Position numbers and translations under genes: made by a program
Origin: Nemorincola sp044225795
GTDB taxonomy: Bacteria; Bacteroidota; Bacteroidia; Chitinophagales; Chitinophagaceae
Direction of reading: 5' to 3'
DNA: 64,000 nt
NCBI GenBank assembly: GCA_044225795.1
Contig: JBGAIF010000001.1
Span: 62,001 to 126,000 of the forward strand
Shown here: one piece after another, positions 35,654-45,013 of the stretch
Layout: the number at the start of each line of letters is the position of its first letter
Position numbering within the stretch: position 1 is the stretch's first letter
Notes under the pieces: model-generated
The model's input: only the letters and a program-made list of their open reading frames with translations
Databases searched by the model: none
What the model was told of the DNA's origin: nothing

Positions 35654-37085
35654 ACTTTCTCTGCTGCCACAAAATAATAGTGGCCACCGGCGCCAGCACA
35701 AACATTGCATCCATGAATCTCAGGTTCACTGCTGCCGCAAAAATTGTGAATGCCATGAAAGTAACATAGAATATGCTCCACATAATAAAGAATAATGAGT
35801 CCCTGGCAGTTTGTTTCCGCTTGCTTACATGATCAGCCCCTGTTATCAATAAGACAAATATCGCCAATAGATTGAGTATTCCCGATACGGCCGGCATCAG
35901 CATAATTATGTATTGCTGCATATGCGGTATCCTGCATACTGGCTTGTTCACATCCATACCCAGCCACACTTTCATATCATCTGGCAGCACTGACTGCTCA
36001 CAATTATAATCGGACATAGCTTCCTTATCAGGGTAAAAATATTTTTTCGTGTTCGGCCAGATAAAATAACGGGCGAAAGCAAAAGGGAATTTCTTTATGA
36101 TATACCATCCATAGTTATTCAGTTCCTCAGATGTGACGAACCACGCGAGGAAATAATCTATTTTACTTTTCTTTGAAAGCACAACACAGCATAACTTCAG
36201 TGGTGACCGCCGAGCCCATATAAAATCGGAACCCACCTCATCGTGACTGCCCATGGAGTCAATATACTGCTCCACCATCCGGTTAATGAATTGAGTACGA
36301 ACATTGGGAAGGTCATTGTTATCTATCTTTATATGCTTGTAGCAGTATAGCGCATTGTTAGCTACTTGCCAGCCGGCAAATCCCGAGAACATCCTTACCT
36401 GGAGTACTTGCTCAGTTTTGTCTTTCTGCTGCTCAATCGCAAAGAATACTATAGATGCAGTAAGTGTGATTCCGGATATCTTGTATATCAGCTTGGTATA
36501 GCTTGCCACAAACGCGACGGCAGCGATCAGCGGGTAAAAAAGAGCTGTATACCTAACCTCTATACAGAGATACAGCACAAACGCCTGCGCAACCAATGCC
36601 CACAATGTTCCTTTCTTAAGCACCCACAGACAAAGCGTGAACCACAAGACCGTCAGCGAACAAAACAGGCTATCACTGGATATCATATTGGTCTGAAATA
36701 ACAATAAAGGGTTAGCCAATGATACTACCATTAATATCCCCCTGAATTTACCTGGCAACCCGATAAGGTGATCAGCACTCAACAACAGGTATGTCGTCGT
36801 TACGAAAAAAAGAAGATACTGAATACAGGTTATTGCATTATACCCATGTGAGAATGCATGTACCAGTTGCAGAAAATGTGAATAACCCATTGGCCGGTAA
36901 GCAACCGTAAAATCATCTTTCGCCCACAACACATAATTCAATGAGTCCGAATATAGATCAGGATAGGGGAAAAATATCTTTAGAAACAGAAAGAATAACA
37001 CAGACACTATTGAGGCCAGCCTGATCAGCTTTTTGTTGCTTACCAGGTAGCTTCTAAAACTTCCTTTTTCTTCGTCTATTGTCAT
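35628..37085 (-). CDS. polytopic membrane protein, glycosyltransferase-39-like
   Basis: From ATG 37085 the product is 485 residues with about ten hydrophobic segments. The first periplasmic loop has PDLYSDSLNYVLWAKD and TVAYRPMGYSHF, the kind of acidic loop seen in GT-C type membrane glycosyltransferases (family 39/83-like). A long soluble loop (about residues 240-385) contains Asp/Asn-rich stretches. No family is certain. It could transfer sugars from a lipid carrier outside the membrane, or be a hypothetical permease. It is not next to other glycan genes; it overlaps feoA convergently and is divergent from hscA. Confidence 0.6.
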   Translation of the reverse strand: MTIDEEKGSFRSYLVSNKKLIRLASIVSVLFFLFLKIFFPYPDLYSDSLNYVLWAKDDFTVAYRPMGYSHFLQLVHAFSHGYNAITCIQYLLFFVTTTYLLLSADHLIGLPGKFRGILMVVSLANPLLLFQTNMISSDSLFCSLTVLWFTLCLWVLKKGTLWALVAQAFVLYLCIEVRYTALFYPLIAAVAFVASYTKLIYKISGITLTASIVFFAIEQQKDKTEQVLQVRMFSGFAGWQVANNALYCYKHIKIDNNDLPNVRTQFINRMVEQYIDSMGSHDEVGSDFIWARRSPLKLCCVVLSKKSKIDYFLAWFVTSEELNNYGWYIIKKFPFAFARYFIWPNTKKYFYPDKEAMSDYNCEQSVLPDDMKVWLGMDVNKPVCRIPHMQQYIIMLMPAVSGILNLLAIFVLLITGADHVSKRKQTARDSLFFIMWSIFYVTFMAFTIFAAAVNLRFMDAMFVLAPVATIILWQQRKFNERKTSQ

Positions 37086-37236
37086 TGTATTGTAGAACAG
37101 TTGTCCATAATAGCAGCTCTCATTGGTCAATTGCATCTAAGTCATTGATACACAAGCGCGGATCCATATTATTAAGACACTACATTCATATAAACCACAA
37201 CCAATATACGACAAAGTTCAAAGACATGAAATGATT

Positions 37237-37244
37237 TACCTTTG
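37237..37244 (+). promoter_or_regulatory. -7 element of hscA
   Basis: TACCTTTG, exact consensus, 20 bp before the ATG at 37265. No clear -33 TTTG at standard spacing, so regulation or a weaker promoter is possible. Confidence 0.5.
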
Positions 37245-37264
37245 CGGCTCAATAATTTTTACAC

Positions 37265-39112
37265 ATGGCCAAAGTTGCTATAAATATTGCCACAGGCAGC
37301 TTGCTGCAAGAAGATACAATAGTGGGGATTGACCTGGGCACTACCAATAGCCTCATTGCTATCGTTAAGACAGATACCCATGAACCAATAGCCCTCCGGG
37401 AGATAGACGGACTAACGCTGGTGCCTTCGATCGTTCATTTCGATACCTATGGCAATGTAACTGTTGGCAATGCTGCCAAAGATCTACTGGTTGCTCAGCC
37501 CGGCCGCACCATATATTCTGTGAAGCGCCTTATGGGCAAATCTTACAAAGATGTAAGCAAGGATGCCGGGTTCTTTGCATATAATATTATAGATGATGGC
37601 ACCGATGCATTGGTCAAGATACAGGTCGGTGATAAATTTTACACACCGATAGAGCTGTCCTCTTACATACTGAGAGAACTAAAGACCCGTGCTGAACATA
37701 TTCTGAAGACGAGCATATCCAAGGCAGTGATCACGGTGCCTGCATACTTCAATGACGCTCAGCGGCAGGCTACGCGTGATGCCGGTCGCCTCGCGGGCCT
37801 CGATGTGCTGCGTATAGTGAACGAGCCTACGGCTGCCAGCCTTGCCTATGGTCTTGGCACAAAACACGCTACTGAAAAGACCATCGCCGTTTATGACCTC
37901 GGTGGTGGCACTTTCGACATATCCATACTTACCATTAATAATGGCATCTTTGAGGTACTGTCAACCAATGGCGACACCTACCTCGGTGGCGACGATATGG
38001 ACCGCACGCTGGCACAGCACTGGAACAAAGAGCTGGGCATACAGGAAACAGATAAGGCCGGAATGCAGGAACTCCGTATCACGGCGGAAGAAGCCAAGAA
38101 AAACCTGTCTTCAAATGACGCCTTCTCAGGTGCTGTTGGTGGCAAACCTGTGAGTATTACAAAACAGCAATTCAACGAACTTATTCAGCCTTTGGTAGAT
38201 CGCACTATCACCGCATGTGCCAATGCCGTGCACGATGCAGGCCTGACGACACAGCAGATAGACGCCGTTGTCATGGTTGGTGGTTCCACGCGTGTGCCGC
38301 TCGTAAAGGAAAGTGTAAAGAAATTCTTCGGAAGGGAAGTTCATGATGACCTGAACCCTGATGAAGTGGTTGCACTCGGAGCCGCAGTTCAGGCAGATAT
38401 CCTTGCCGGCAACAATACAGAGATGCTGTTGCTCGATGTCACCCCGCTGTCGTTGGGTATAGAGACCATGGGCGGGCTAATGGATGTGCTCATCCCCAGG
38501 AATTCCAAGATACCGGTAAAAGCCGGCCGCCAGTACACCACTCAGAAGGATGGACAAAGCGGTATGCGCATCTCCGTGTACCAGGGCGAACGTGATCTTG
38601 TACAGGACAACCGCAAGCTGGCAGAATTCAACCTCACCGGCATTCCCGCTATGCCCGCCGGTATGGCCAAAGTGGAGGTGACATTCCTTATAGATGCCGA
38701 TGGCATACTTAAGGTGAGCGCTACAGAACTACGTAGTGGTGTAGCACAAAGCATTGACGTAAAACCCCAGTATGGCCTTACGGACGACCAGGTAGAGCAG
38801 ATGCTGCTCGACTCACTGACCCATGCCAAGGACGACATTAAGACCCGTGCACTGGTAGAAGCTACAACTGAAGCAGAGCAGATGCTGGAAACCACGGAAA
38901 AGTTCATCGTCAAGCATAATGAAGTGCTGACCGCTGATGAAATGGCACTTACCCGTGAGCACATGCAGCTACTTCGTGATGCGATAGCCGCTAAGGATAA
39001 GGATCGCATCCATAACGAGGTGGAGCTACTGAACGACATCAGCCGCCCGTATGCTGAGCGGGTCATGGATGCCGCGCTCAAGGACGCGATGAAGGGCAAG
39101 AAGGTGATCTGA
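37265..39112 (+). CDS. hscA: Hsp70 chaperone HscA (iron-sulfur cluster assembly type)
   Basis: The 615-residue Hsp70 has all ATPase signatures: GIDLGTTNSL (21-30), IVNEPTAASLAYG, VYDLGGGTFDISIL and VMVGGSTRVPLV, followed by a substrate domain (LDVTPLSLGIETMGG). It has an N-terminal extension typical of HscA (MAKVAINIATGSL), is shorter than DnaK and lacks the acidic EEVD/K-like tail, ending in KDAMKGKKVI. HscA helps release Fe-S clusters from IscU. No other isc gene is next to it, though a cysteine desulfurase lies at the right end of the window. A DnaK paralogue with general function is the alternative. Confidence 0.8.
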   Translation: MAKVAINIATGSLLQEDTIVGIDLGTTNSLIAIVKTDTHEPIALREIDGLTLVPSIVHFDTYGNVTVGNAAKDLLVAQPGRTIYSVKRLMGKSYKDVSKDAGFFAYNIIDDGTDALVKIQVGDKFYTPIELSSYILRELKTRAEHILKTSISKAVITVPAYFNDAQRQATRDAGRLAGLDVLRIVNEPTAASLAYGLGTKHATEKTIAVYDLGGGTFDISILTINNGIFEVLSTNGDTYLGGDDMDRTLAQHWNKELGIQETDKAGMQELRITAEEAKKNLSSNDAFSGAVGGKPVSITKQQFNELIQPLVDRTITACANAVHDAGLTTQQIDAVVMVGGSTRVPLVKESVKKFFGREVHDDLNPDEVVALGAAVQADILAGNNTEMLLLDVTPLSLGIETMGGLMDVLIPRNSKIPVKAGRQYTTQKDGQSGMRISVYQGERDLVQDNRKLAEFNLTGIPAMPAGMAKVEVTFLIDADGILKVSATELRSGVAQSIDVKPQYGLTDDQVEQMLLDSLTHAKDDIKTRALVEATTEAEQMLETTEKFIVKHNEVLTADEMALTREHMQLLRDAIAAKDKDRIHNEVELLNDISRPYAERVMDAALKDAMKGKKVI

Positions 39113-39177
39113 CAACATCCCGCATAACTCCTTAACTTTTTTAATTTTACATTTCTAAATTCCACTTTTCAATACTC

Positions 39178-40443
39178 ATGCGCGTTTTCAAATTCGGAGG
39201 AGCATCTATAGCAGATGCAGGCAGAATGGCCGCCATACTGCCCATTATCAGCGACGAAAAAGAACCGGTACTCATTGTCATGTCTGCTCTCGGTAAGACC
39301 ACCAATGCACTGGAGAAAATAGTCAATGAAGCCTGCAAGGGAAATAAGCCCGAAGCCTTGAAACTGGTTCAGGAACTGGAGCAGCAACATATTGACTATG
39401 CCCGCTCGCTGCTGAATGACGAACAGTATCCAAAAGCTGCCATAGCGCTTAAAGACCTGTTTGCCGAACTGGAGCGCGCTGCACACAATGTAGATAACAC
39501 CAGGTACGACTACTCTTACGACCAGATCGTGTGCATGGGCGAATTGTTGTCCACGCGTATGTTCGGCTTCTTCATGACCCAGAACAATGTGACGAACGAA
39601 TGGGTCGATGTGCGCAATGTCATTCGCACAGACCATACCTACCGGGACGGTGTGGTGGACTGGGCTTATTCCAAACACAATGCTGAATCTATCCTCGGCA
39701 ATATCCTGAAGCAAGGCAAGATCGTCATCACGCAGGGCTTTATTGGTGCTACTGAAGAAGGTAACTCTGTGACCCTGGGCCGGGAAGGCTCCGACTATAC
39801 GGCAGCTATACTTGCCGCTATGCTGCACATGGAGTCTGTGACCATATGGAAGGATGTGGAAGGGCTTCAGAACGCAGACCCGAAACTATTCCCGAATACG
39901 GTAAAAATAGATGCCATCACCTACAGCGAAGTGATAGAAATGGCGTTCTATGGCGCGCAGATCATTCACCCCAAGACCATTAAGCCGCTACAGAACTACA
40001 ACATACCACTCTATGTAAAGTGCTTTCTCGATAAGAACCTGCAAGGCTCTGTGATAAAAGGCGAGATAGCCGACCCGCACTACCCTCCTATTATTGTACT
40101 GAAGCAGAACCAGGAGCTGGTGCAGGTGACCACCAAGGACTTCTCGTTCATTACCGAAGACAACCTGAGCAAACTATACAGCATCTTCCACGACCTCAAG
40201 ATCAAGATCAACCTGATACAGAATGCCGCCATCAGCTTTGTTGCCAGCGTGGACAATCGCGAAGACAAGATCAAAATGCTGATGGAAGCCCTGAGCAAAG
40301 ACTACAAAGTATCTATCAACGATAACGTGAGCCTGCTTACTGTACGACACTATACACCTGAGGTGATAGAAGAGTTGACAAAGGGCAAGCAGATATTGCT
40401 CAGGCAGGAAACCCGCAAGACCGTACAGGTGATCATGAAGTGA
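39178..40443 (+). CDS. lysC: aspartate kinase
   Basis: The 421-residue protein has the N-terminal KFGGASI and the catalytic-site TLGREGSDYTAAI, with two C-terminal ACT-like segments (about residues 310-421). It is the monofunctional type; no homoserine dehydrogenase part is present. It phosphorylates aspartate in the first step toward lysine, threonine and methionine. A near-consensus -7 element TACATTTC lies at 39148-39155. The gene is alone; a cluster of intergenic repeats follows its stop. Confidence 0.93.
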   Translation: MRVFKFGGASIADAGRMAAILPIISDEKEPVLIVMSALGKTTNALEKIVNEACKGNKPEALKLVQELEQQHIDYARSLLNDEQYPKAAIALKDLFAELERAAHNVDNTRYDYSYDQIVCMGELLSTRMFGFFMTQNNVTNEWVDVRNVIRTDHTYRDGVVDWAYSKHNAESILGNILKQGKIVITQGFIGATEEGNSVTLGREGSDYTAAILAAMLHMESVTIWKDVEGLQNADPKLFPNTVKIDAITYSEVIEMAFYGAQIIHPKTIKPLQNYNIPLYVKCFLDKNLQGSVIKGEIADPHYPPIIVLKQNQELVQVTTKDFSFITEDNLSKLYSIFHDLKIKINLIQNAAISFVASVDNREDKIKMLMEALSKDYKVSINDNVSLLTVRHYTPEVIEELTKGKQILLRQETRKTVQVIMK

Positions 40444-40470
40444 TCCTCATCTACACATAGATAAGACACC

Positions 40471-40671
40471 ACATTACTCTGTAGGGGAGTAACCTGTTTG
40501 TAGCATAGTATCAGTAGAGTTTCACTTACCCAATCGGGCTACCCAATTATTCCGCAGGAGTTACCTGTTTGCAGCATTCTTTGAATAGAATCTCACACGA
40601 TCACTCCGTAGGAGTTACCTGTTTGTAGCAAAGTATCAGTAGAATTTCATTTGCCCCGTAGGGGCTACCCG
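40471..40671. repeat. cluster of GTAGGGGCTACC-like intergenic repeats
   Basis: The core motif GTAGGNGNTACC occurs near 40481, 40554 (GCAGGAGTTACC), 40608 and 40658, and a half-copy CGGGCTACCC near 40535. After three of them the same continuation CTGTTTGYAGCA appears, followed in two of them by TAGTATCAGTAGA or AAGTATCAGTAGA. The core can fold on itself (GTAG/CTAC, with wobble). Unit spacing is irregular (about 54-73 bp), so this is not a CRISPR array. It fills the gap between lysC and the Nudix gene. Confidence 0.8.
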
Positions 40672-41103
40672 TCATTGCGCTTTAATGCCCAGTTTTTCCA
40701 GGCAGAAGTCTAAGACTTCCTTGTGGTCAAAGGCCATTTCATGTATATCCTTTACGTTTACCCAGCGTGCATCAGCGGCATCATCGCTGCCGGCCACATG
40801 CTGCGCGTCTGCGTCGGCAAAAGCGTAGAAATTAACTGATATGGTACGGAAGCGCGGGTCGCGGCCCACCTTACCAAATGCGTGTATCTGCTCCATAGAC
40901 TCAAGCACCAGCCCTGTCTCTTCCTGCAACTCGCGGATAGCGGCAGCCTCCAGCTCTTCATCATCCTCCACAAAGCCTCCGGGAAATGCCCACATACCCT
41001 TGCCCGGATCATTCTTACGCTGAACCAGCAATATCTGTAAAGTGCCGCTGCTCTTACTGAACACCATGGCATCTGCCGCCACTTTTATATTCTGTTGAAG
41101 CAT
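40672..41103 (-). CDS. Nudix hydrolase
   Basis: The 143-residue protein has a complete Nudix box, GGFVEDDEELEAAAIRELQE plus ETG, in the right spacing, preceded by the strand MWAFPGG. Enzymes of this group hydrolyse nucleoside diphosphates linked to another moiety; the N-terminal block DAMVFSKSSGTLQILLVQRK resembles the NrtR/ADP-ribose pyrophosphatase-type group, but the substrate is not known. It is the first of a run of minus-strand genes reading away from the repeat cluster. Its stop lies at the edge of the last repeat. Confidence 0.9.
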   Translation of the reverse strand: MLQQNIKVAADAMVFSKSSGTLQILLVQRKNDPGKGMWAFPGGFVEDDEELEAAAIRELQEETGLVLESMEQIHAFGKVGRDPRFRTISVNFYAFADADAQHVAGSDDAADARWVNVKDIHEMAFDHKEVLDFCLEKLGIKAQ

Positions 41104-41134
41104 ATGATAACGGGAGATTACTACCTGCTAAGAA

Positions 41135-42490
41135 TTATTTTTTGAACAACCTGAAAATATCAAGCCCGTTGGCATAGACCATCAGTGTGAGCAGTAACAC
41201 CAGCCCTACAGTTGTAGCCCGCTCCATTACCTTCTCGCTTACCTTTCTGCCGGAGATCATCTCAAACAAGAGGAAGATCACATAACCGCCATCAAGGCCC
41301 GGTATCGGCAACAGGTTCATAAAGGCAAGGATAATGGAAATGAATGCCGTCAGCATCAGGAAGCGCTCCATATCAAACTCGTCGGGGAATATCTTTCCAA
41401 AGCTGATGATACCGCCCAGGCTCTCACTTGCCTTGATCTCCTTAGAGGTAAAGATCATCTTAAACTGACCCACATAATCGCCAAACTTCTCGAAAGTGTA
41501 CATAGTGCCCTTGCCTATGGCCTGCACAATACTGTACCTGATCTTTTCGGTCTTGAAATAGCGGTATGGGGAGTACCTGGCAAATCCCAGCATCTTGTTG
41601 TCGGGCATAGTACCGCTCAGTGTCTGCTCCTGCCCGCCTCTCACTACGGTCACGGTTATCGGCTGACCCGCCAGCGTCTTCTTCAGGCTGTCGAACTGAT
41701 CGAAGTACGGCGTCTGAACACCATTCATGGCGATCACACTATCACCCTTCTGAAAGCCCATCTTCGAGGCCTCGGTGCCCTTGGTCACATCTTCTATCAC
41801 AGTAGGCGTACGCACATTAAGGAAAGAACCTTTCTTACCGGTGATGATGGAATGTACTGTGCCGGGTTTCACTTCTAGGCTCACATCCTGTCCGTCACGC
41901 TTCACCTGTATCGTCTTTGCTTCGTTCATGATGAGGTCAGGAACAATATTATCAAAGCGGTCAACCGGCTTGTTGTCTATCGCCATCACCATATCCCCGT
42001 TGCGCAGGCCAATGGACTTACCTACGCTATCTACCATGATACCAAACTTTGCGTTCTGTGCGGGCAGGTACTCCTCACCATATACACTGAACACCGTGAT
42101 GTAGATAATTATGGCCACGATCACATTGACGATGATACCACCGAGCATAATGAACAGGCGTTGCCATGCCTTCTTGCTGCGATACTCCCATGGCTGCGGC
42201 GGCTGTGCCATCTGCTCCTTGTCCATGCTCTCATCCACCATGCCCGATATCTTCACATAGCCTCCCAGGGGAAACCAGCCAATCCCGTATTCTGTATCCC
42301 CGCTTTTCTTCTTGAACAACGAAAAGTTCAGCAATCCCGAGAAAGGAAAGAGAAAATCGAAGAACAGATAGAATTTCTCCACGCGCGTCTTGAAAAGGCG
42401 GGCAAAGAAAAAGTGTCCGAACTCATGGAGAATGATCAGTAATGACAGCGAGGCAAACAACTGCAGCACCTTACTCGTAGTAGCTGACAT
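41135..42490 (-). CDS. rseP: RIP (site-2) zinc metalloprotease RseP
   Basis: The protein is an intramembrane protease with the zinc motif HEFGH in the first transmembrane helix (about residue 22 from ATG 42490) and the C-terminal NLLPIPGLDGG/LDG motif that supplies the third ligand. Two PDZ domains lie between (about residues 190-340). It cleaves anti-sigma factors and remnant signal peptides within the inner membrane. ATG codons at 42514 and 42538 extend the N-terminus by 8 or 16 residues; 42490 gives the usual family start. It follows dxr on the same strand, as in many bacteria. Confidence 0.92.
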   Translation of the reverse strand: MSATTSKVLQLFASLSLLIILHEFGHFFFARLFKTRVEKFYLFFDFLFPFSGLLNFSLFKKKSGDTEYGIGWFPLGGYVKISGMVDESMDKEQMAQPPQPWEYRSKKAWQRLFIMLGGIIVNVIVAIIIYITVFSVYGEEYLPAQNAKFGIMVDSVGKSIGLRNGDMVMAIDNKPVDRFDNIVPDLIMNEAKTIQVKRDGQDVSLEVKPGTVHSIITGKKGSFLNVRTPTVIEDVTKGTEASKMGFQKGDSVIAMNGVQTPYFDQFDSLKKTLAGQPITVTVVRGGQEQTLSGTMPDNKMLGFARYSPYRYFKTEKIRYSIVQAIGKGTMYTFEKFGDYVGQFKMIFTSKEIKASESLGGIISFGKIFPDEFDMERFLMLTAFISIILAFMNLLPIPGLDGGYVIFLLFEMISGRKVSEKVMERATTVGLVLLLTLMVYANGLDIFRLFKK

Positions 42491-42628
42491 TAACAGTAGC
42501 GTATTCAAATGCATTTCTATTTTTAAGTTAACGGGCAAACTTTATGCCCGGGTAATTTTCATTTATTGTTTCAGCTTTCGCTGATCTGTACTCAAACTCA
42601 TTCATTGTCCCCGACATCGTATCAGGGA

Positions 42629-43798
42629 TCAATATATGGACAACTGGCTCTTCTTCAGGAACTCAGCCGCGTACGATCTCGCATCGGCATCGCTCTGCTC
42701 ATAGTCTTCCATAGTAGGATGCTCTATGAATGGCACACACTCTATTGTCTTCTCTATCATGTCGCTCATCTCCAGGAACCCTACCCTGTTCTGCAGGAAG
42801 GCGTGTACCACCATCTCATTGGCCGCGTTGAGCACACAAGGCACATTTCCTCCTTTATACATAGCATCTCTTGCAATGGCCAGGTTGCGGAAGGTCTTGT
42901 AGTCTGCCTGCTCAAACGTAAGCTTTGAATATTCCTTAAAGTCCAGCCGCTTGTAGTTGTTGGCTATCCTGTTGGGGAAGGCCAGCGCATACTGTATCGG
43001 CAGCTTCATATCGGGCAGCCCCATCTGCGACTTCACAGATCCATCCATAAACTGCACCATGGAATGAATAATGGATTGCGGATGTATCACCACTTCCACC
43101 TGGTCGTTATCTAATGAGAAAAGCCATTTCGCCTCTATCATCTCCAGCCCTTTATTCATCAGCGTGGCACTGTCTATTGTTATCTTGGCGCCCATGCTCC
43201 AGTTAGGATGCTGCAGCGCGTGCGATGCCTTTACATTTACCAGGTAGTTCGGCTTCCTGCCCAGGAACGGCCCGCCGCTCGCCGTCAGTATCACCTTCTC
43301 TACCTTGTGGATGTCCTCACCAGCTATGCACTGGAATATAGCAGAGTGTTCGCTATCTACCGGTATTATGGGTACACGTTTTTCACGTGCCCGCTGCATC
43401 ACCAGTTCTCCGGCCACCACCAGCGTTTCCTTATTGGCCAGCGCCACAGGCTTACCCGCATCTACCGCCGCCAGCACAGAATGCAAACCCGCAAAACCCA
43501 GGATGGCGCCCAGCACCAGGTCCACGCTATCCCACTGCACCACCTCGCACAGCGCCTTCTGTCCGGAGAAAACTTTTATCGGCAGCATCATCAGCGCATC
43601 CTTCACCTGCCTGTACTTCTCCTCGTCGGTCACTACTACCGCGTTAGGCTTGAAGCGCTTAGCCTGCTCTATCAGCAGTGCCGCATTTTTATGCGCGCTC
43701 AGCACCTCCACCTCAAACAGCCCCGGGTTCTCCGCCACCACCTCCAATGCCTGCGTACCTATAGAACCCGTTGACCCCAAAATCGCTAAACGCTTCAT
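42629..43798 (-). CDS. dxr: 1-deoxy-D-xylulose 5-phosphate reductoisomerase
   Basis: The 389-residue protein has the NADPH-binding GSTGSIGTQALEV at residues 8-20 (MKRLAILGSTGSIG start), the metal/active site segments DSEHSAIFQCI and LTASGGPF, and IHPQSIIHSMVQ in the substrate domain. It converts DXP to 2-C-methyl-D-erythritol 4-phosphate, the committed step of the MEP isoprenoid pathway. The length is normal. It is followed after 138 bp by rseP, a conserved neighbour. A perfect palindrome lies just upstream of the start. Confidence 0.96.
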   Translation of the reverse strand: MKRLAILGSTGSIGTQALEVVAENPGLFEVEVLSAHKNAALLIEQAKRFKPNAVVVTDEEKYRQVKDALMMLPIKVFSGQKALCEVVQWDSVDLVLGAILGFAGLHSVLAAVDAGKPVALANKETLVVAGELVMQRAREKRVPIIPVDSEHSAIFQCIAGEDIHKVEKVILTASGGPFLGRKPNYLVNVKASHALQHPNWSMGAKITIDSATLMNKGLEMIEAKWLFSLDNDQVEVVIHPQSIIHSMVQFMDGSVKSQMGLPDMKLPIQYALAFPNRIANNYKRLDFKEYSKLTFEQADYKTFRNLAIARDAMYKGGNVPCVLNAANEMVVHAFLQNRVGFLEMSDMIEKTIECVPFIEHPTMEDYEQSDADARSYAAEFLKKSQLSIY

Positions 43799-43810
43799 TC
43801 AAATATATTT

Positions 43811-43826
43811 ATTACATGCATGTAAT
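43811..43826. promoter_or_regulatory. 16-bp perfect palindrome upstream of dxr
   Basis: ATTACATGCATGTAAT, 12 bp upstream of the dxr start codon. Length and symmetry suggest a dimeric regulator site, but the sequence is short and AT-rich enough to arise by chance. Confidence 0.35.
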
Positions 43827-43941
43827 GAAAGAAAACAAAGATATTGAAAATTCCACCCCTAAAGCCTGTGCAAAGGCAGATAATGGAAATTTAAAAAGTT
43901 AAAAAGAGTATGCAGGGCGAGAACATCCCCGGGCACTCACA

Positions 43942-44769
43942 TTACCGCTGCTCAAAAAGGCCATCCACCATATTATCGTTTATATGGTCATTTGTACCTC
44001 CGTTGATGTGGTGATATATGGCGCTGACAAAAATATTCTTCAACGCCCCGGATACCACTATCAGCAGAAAAACACCCGCCACCATAAAATATATTCCCGC
44101 CCTTTCATTCAGCAACTCCGATAATCCGACACTGACAACAATGAGCGGTAACATAGATAACAACACAACTGCCGACAAACTCACATTACCACTTAGCCCC
44201 TCGCCCCATTTCTTTGTCACCACCTCTGCCGATCTTTTGAGCGCCTCCGTCGGACCCACATCCTCATAGGCCAGCACAGGAATGATGAAGAATGTGGCGA
44301 TGCTCCAGGCAACACCGGCAGTCGCCATTACTATTTTACCAAGCCAGCTCAGCCGGTCCTGTATCATGCGCATCAATAGGCCTATGGTGGCCGAGAAGAC
44401 AACCCATGAAAGTATGGTGCCGGCCCTCCCTGCTGCAAATCGCAAACCTTTGCCAATAGTTATCTGCTCTCCTTCAAAATATAACCGGGCGCAATGCATC
44501 AGCGCCATGTTCATAAATATGGAAATGAAACCGGCAACTACTGTAAATACATAAAACACAAAGAACAACGCCTTACTGTCATAGTCATTCAATGCATCTA
44601 TGTTCCAATCTTCCCGGGCTGTGAGTGCTGCAAAGAAAGTGGCCATCACCCCCATGATACAGATACCGGATATAATGGGAAATATGATCAGCTTCTTATT
44701 ATCCCGCAGAATACGCATGCTGGTCTTAGCTGCCCGCCAGCCGGTTGTGATACTTGAAGCAAATCCCAT
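43942..44769 (-). CDS. DUF6159-like membrane protein
   Basis: The 275-residue protein has about six hydrophobic segments arranged in pairs and starts with FASSITTGWRAAKTS, then ILRDNKKLIIFPIISG. This opening (GW, then L-x-D-x-KLI-x-FP) matches the DUF6159 integral membrane family, whose function is unknown. It is on the same strand as the dxr gene, 143 bp upstream of it. No catalytic residues stand out. Confidence is moderate for the family and low for any role. Confidence 0.6.
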   Translation of the reverse strand: MGFASSITTGWRAAKTSMRILRDNKKLIIFPIISGICIMGVMATFFAALTAREDWNIDALNDYDSKALFFVFYVFTVVAGFISIFMNMALMHCARLYFEGEQITIGKGLRFAAGRAGTILSWVVFSATIGLLMRMIQDRLSWLGKIVMATAGVAWSIATFFIIPVLAYEDVGPTEALKRSAEVVTKKWGEGLSGNVSLSAVVLLSMLPLIVVSVGLSELLNERAGIYFMVAGVFLLIVVSGALKNIFVSAIYHHINGGTNDHINDNMVDGLFEQR

Positions 44770-45013
44770 AAGTGCCGGTTTTATATAAAAATAATGATAC
44801 TGTCTGAATTCCGATAGATATCACACCTGCAATTGCGCATTTTCTTTTTCACAACCCATGTGTGCAATTTCAGCACTAATACCTTGATTTTCAATAAAAA
44901 ACTGCGCAAATTAACATTACACAGTGTGCAAAATGCGCAATTCGTGTGCCGCCCGGTATCTATGTTGGTGCAACTAAGTGCCGCAATAATTATGCCACAA
45001 CTGCTATACCGGG
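44770..45013. other. intergenic region with inverted repeats, upstream of the DUF6159-like gene
   Basis: AATTGCGCATTTT (44831-44843) and its exact reverse complement AAAATGCGCAATT (44930-44942) are 86 bp apart. A third related site AACTGCGCAAATT lies near 44900-44912, and TGTGCAATTT-like half-sites surround them. The methyltransferase gene ends on the left of this area, so the sites most likely control the membrane protein gene. Confidence 0.5.

Noticed and set aside
40471..40671. Repeats after lysC as a CRISPR array
   Set aside because: Copies differ, spacings are irregular, no cas genes are nearby.
43800..43807. TATATTTG on the minus strand as dxr promoter
   Set aside because: It touches the start codon, which would place the transcript start inside the gene.
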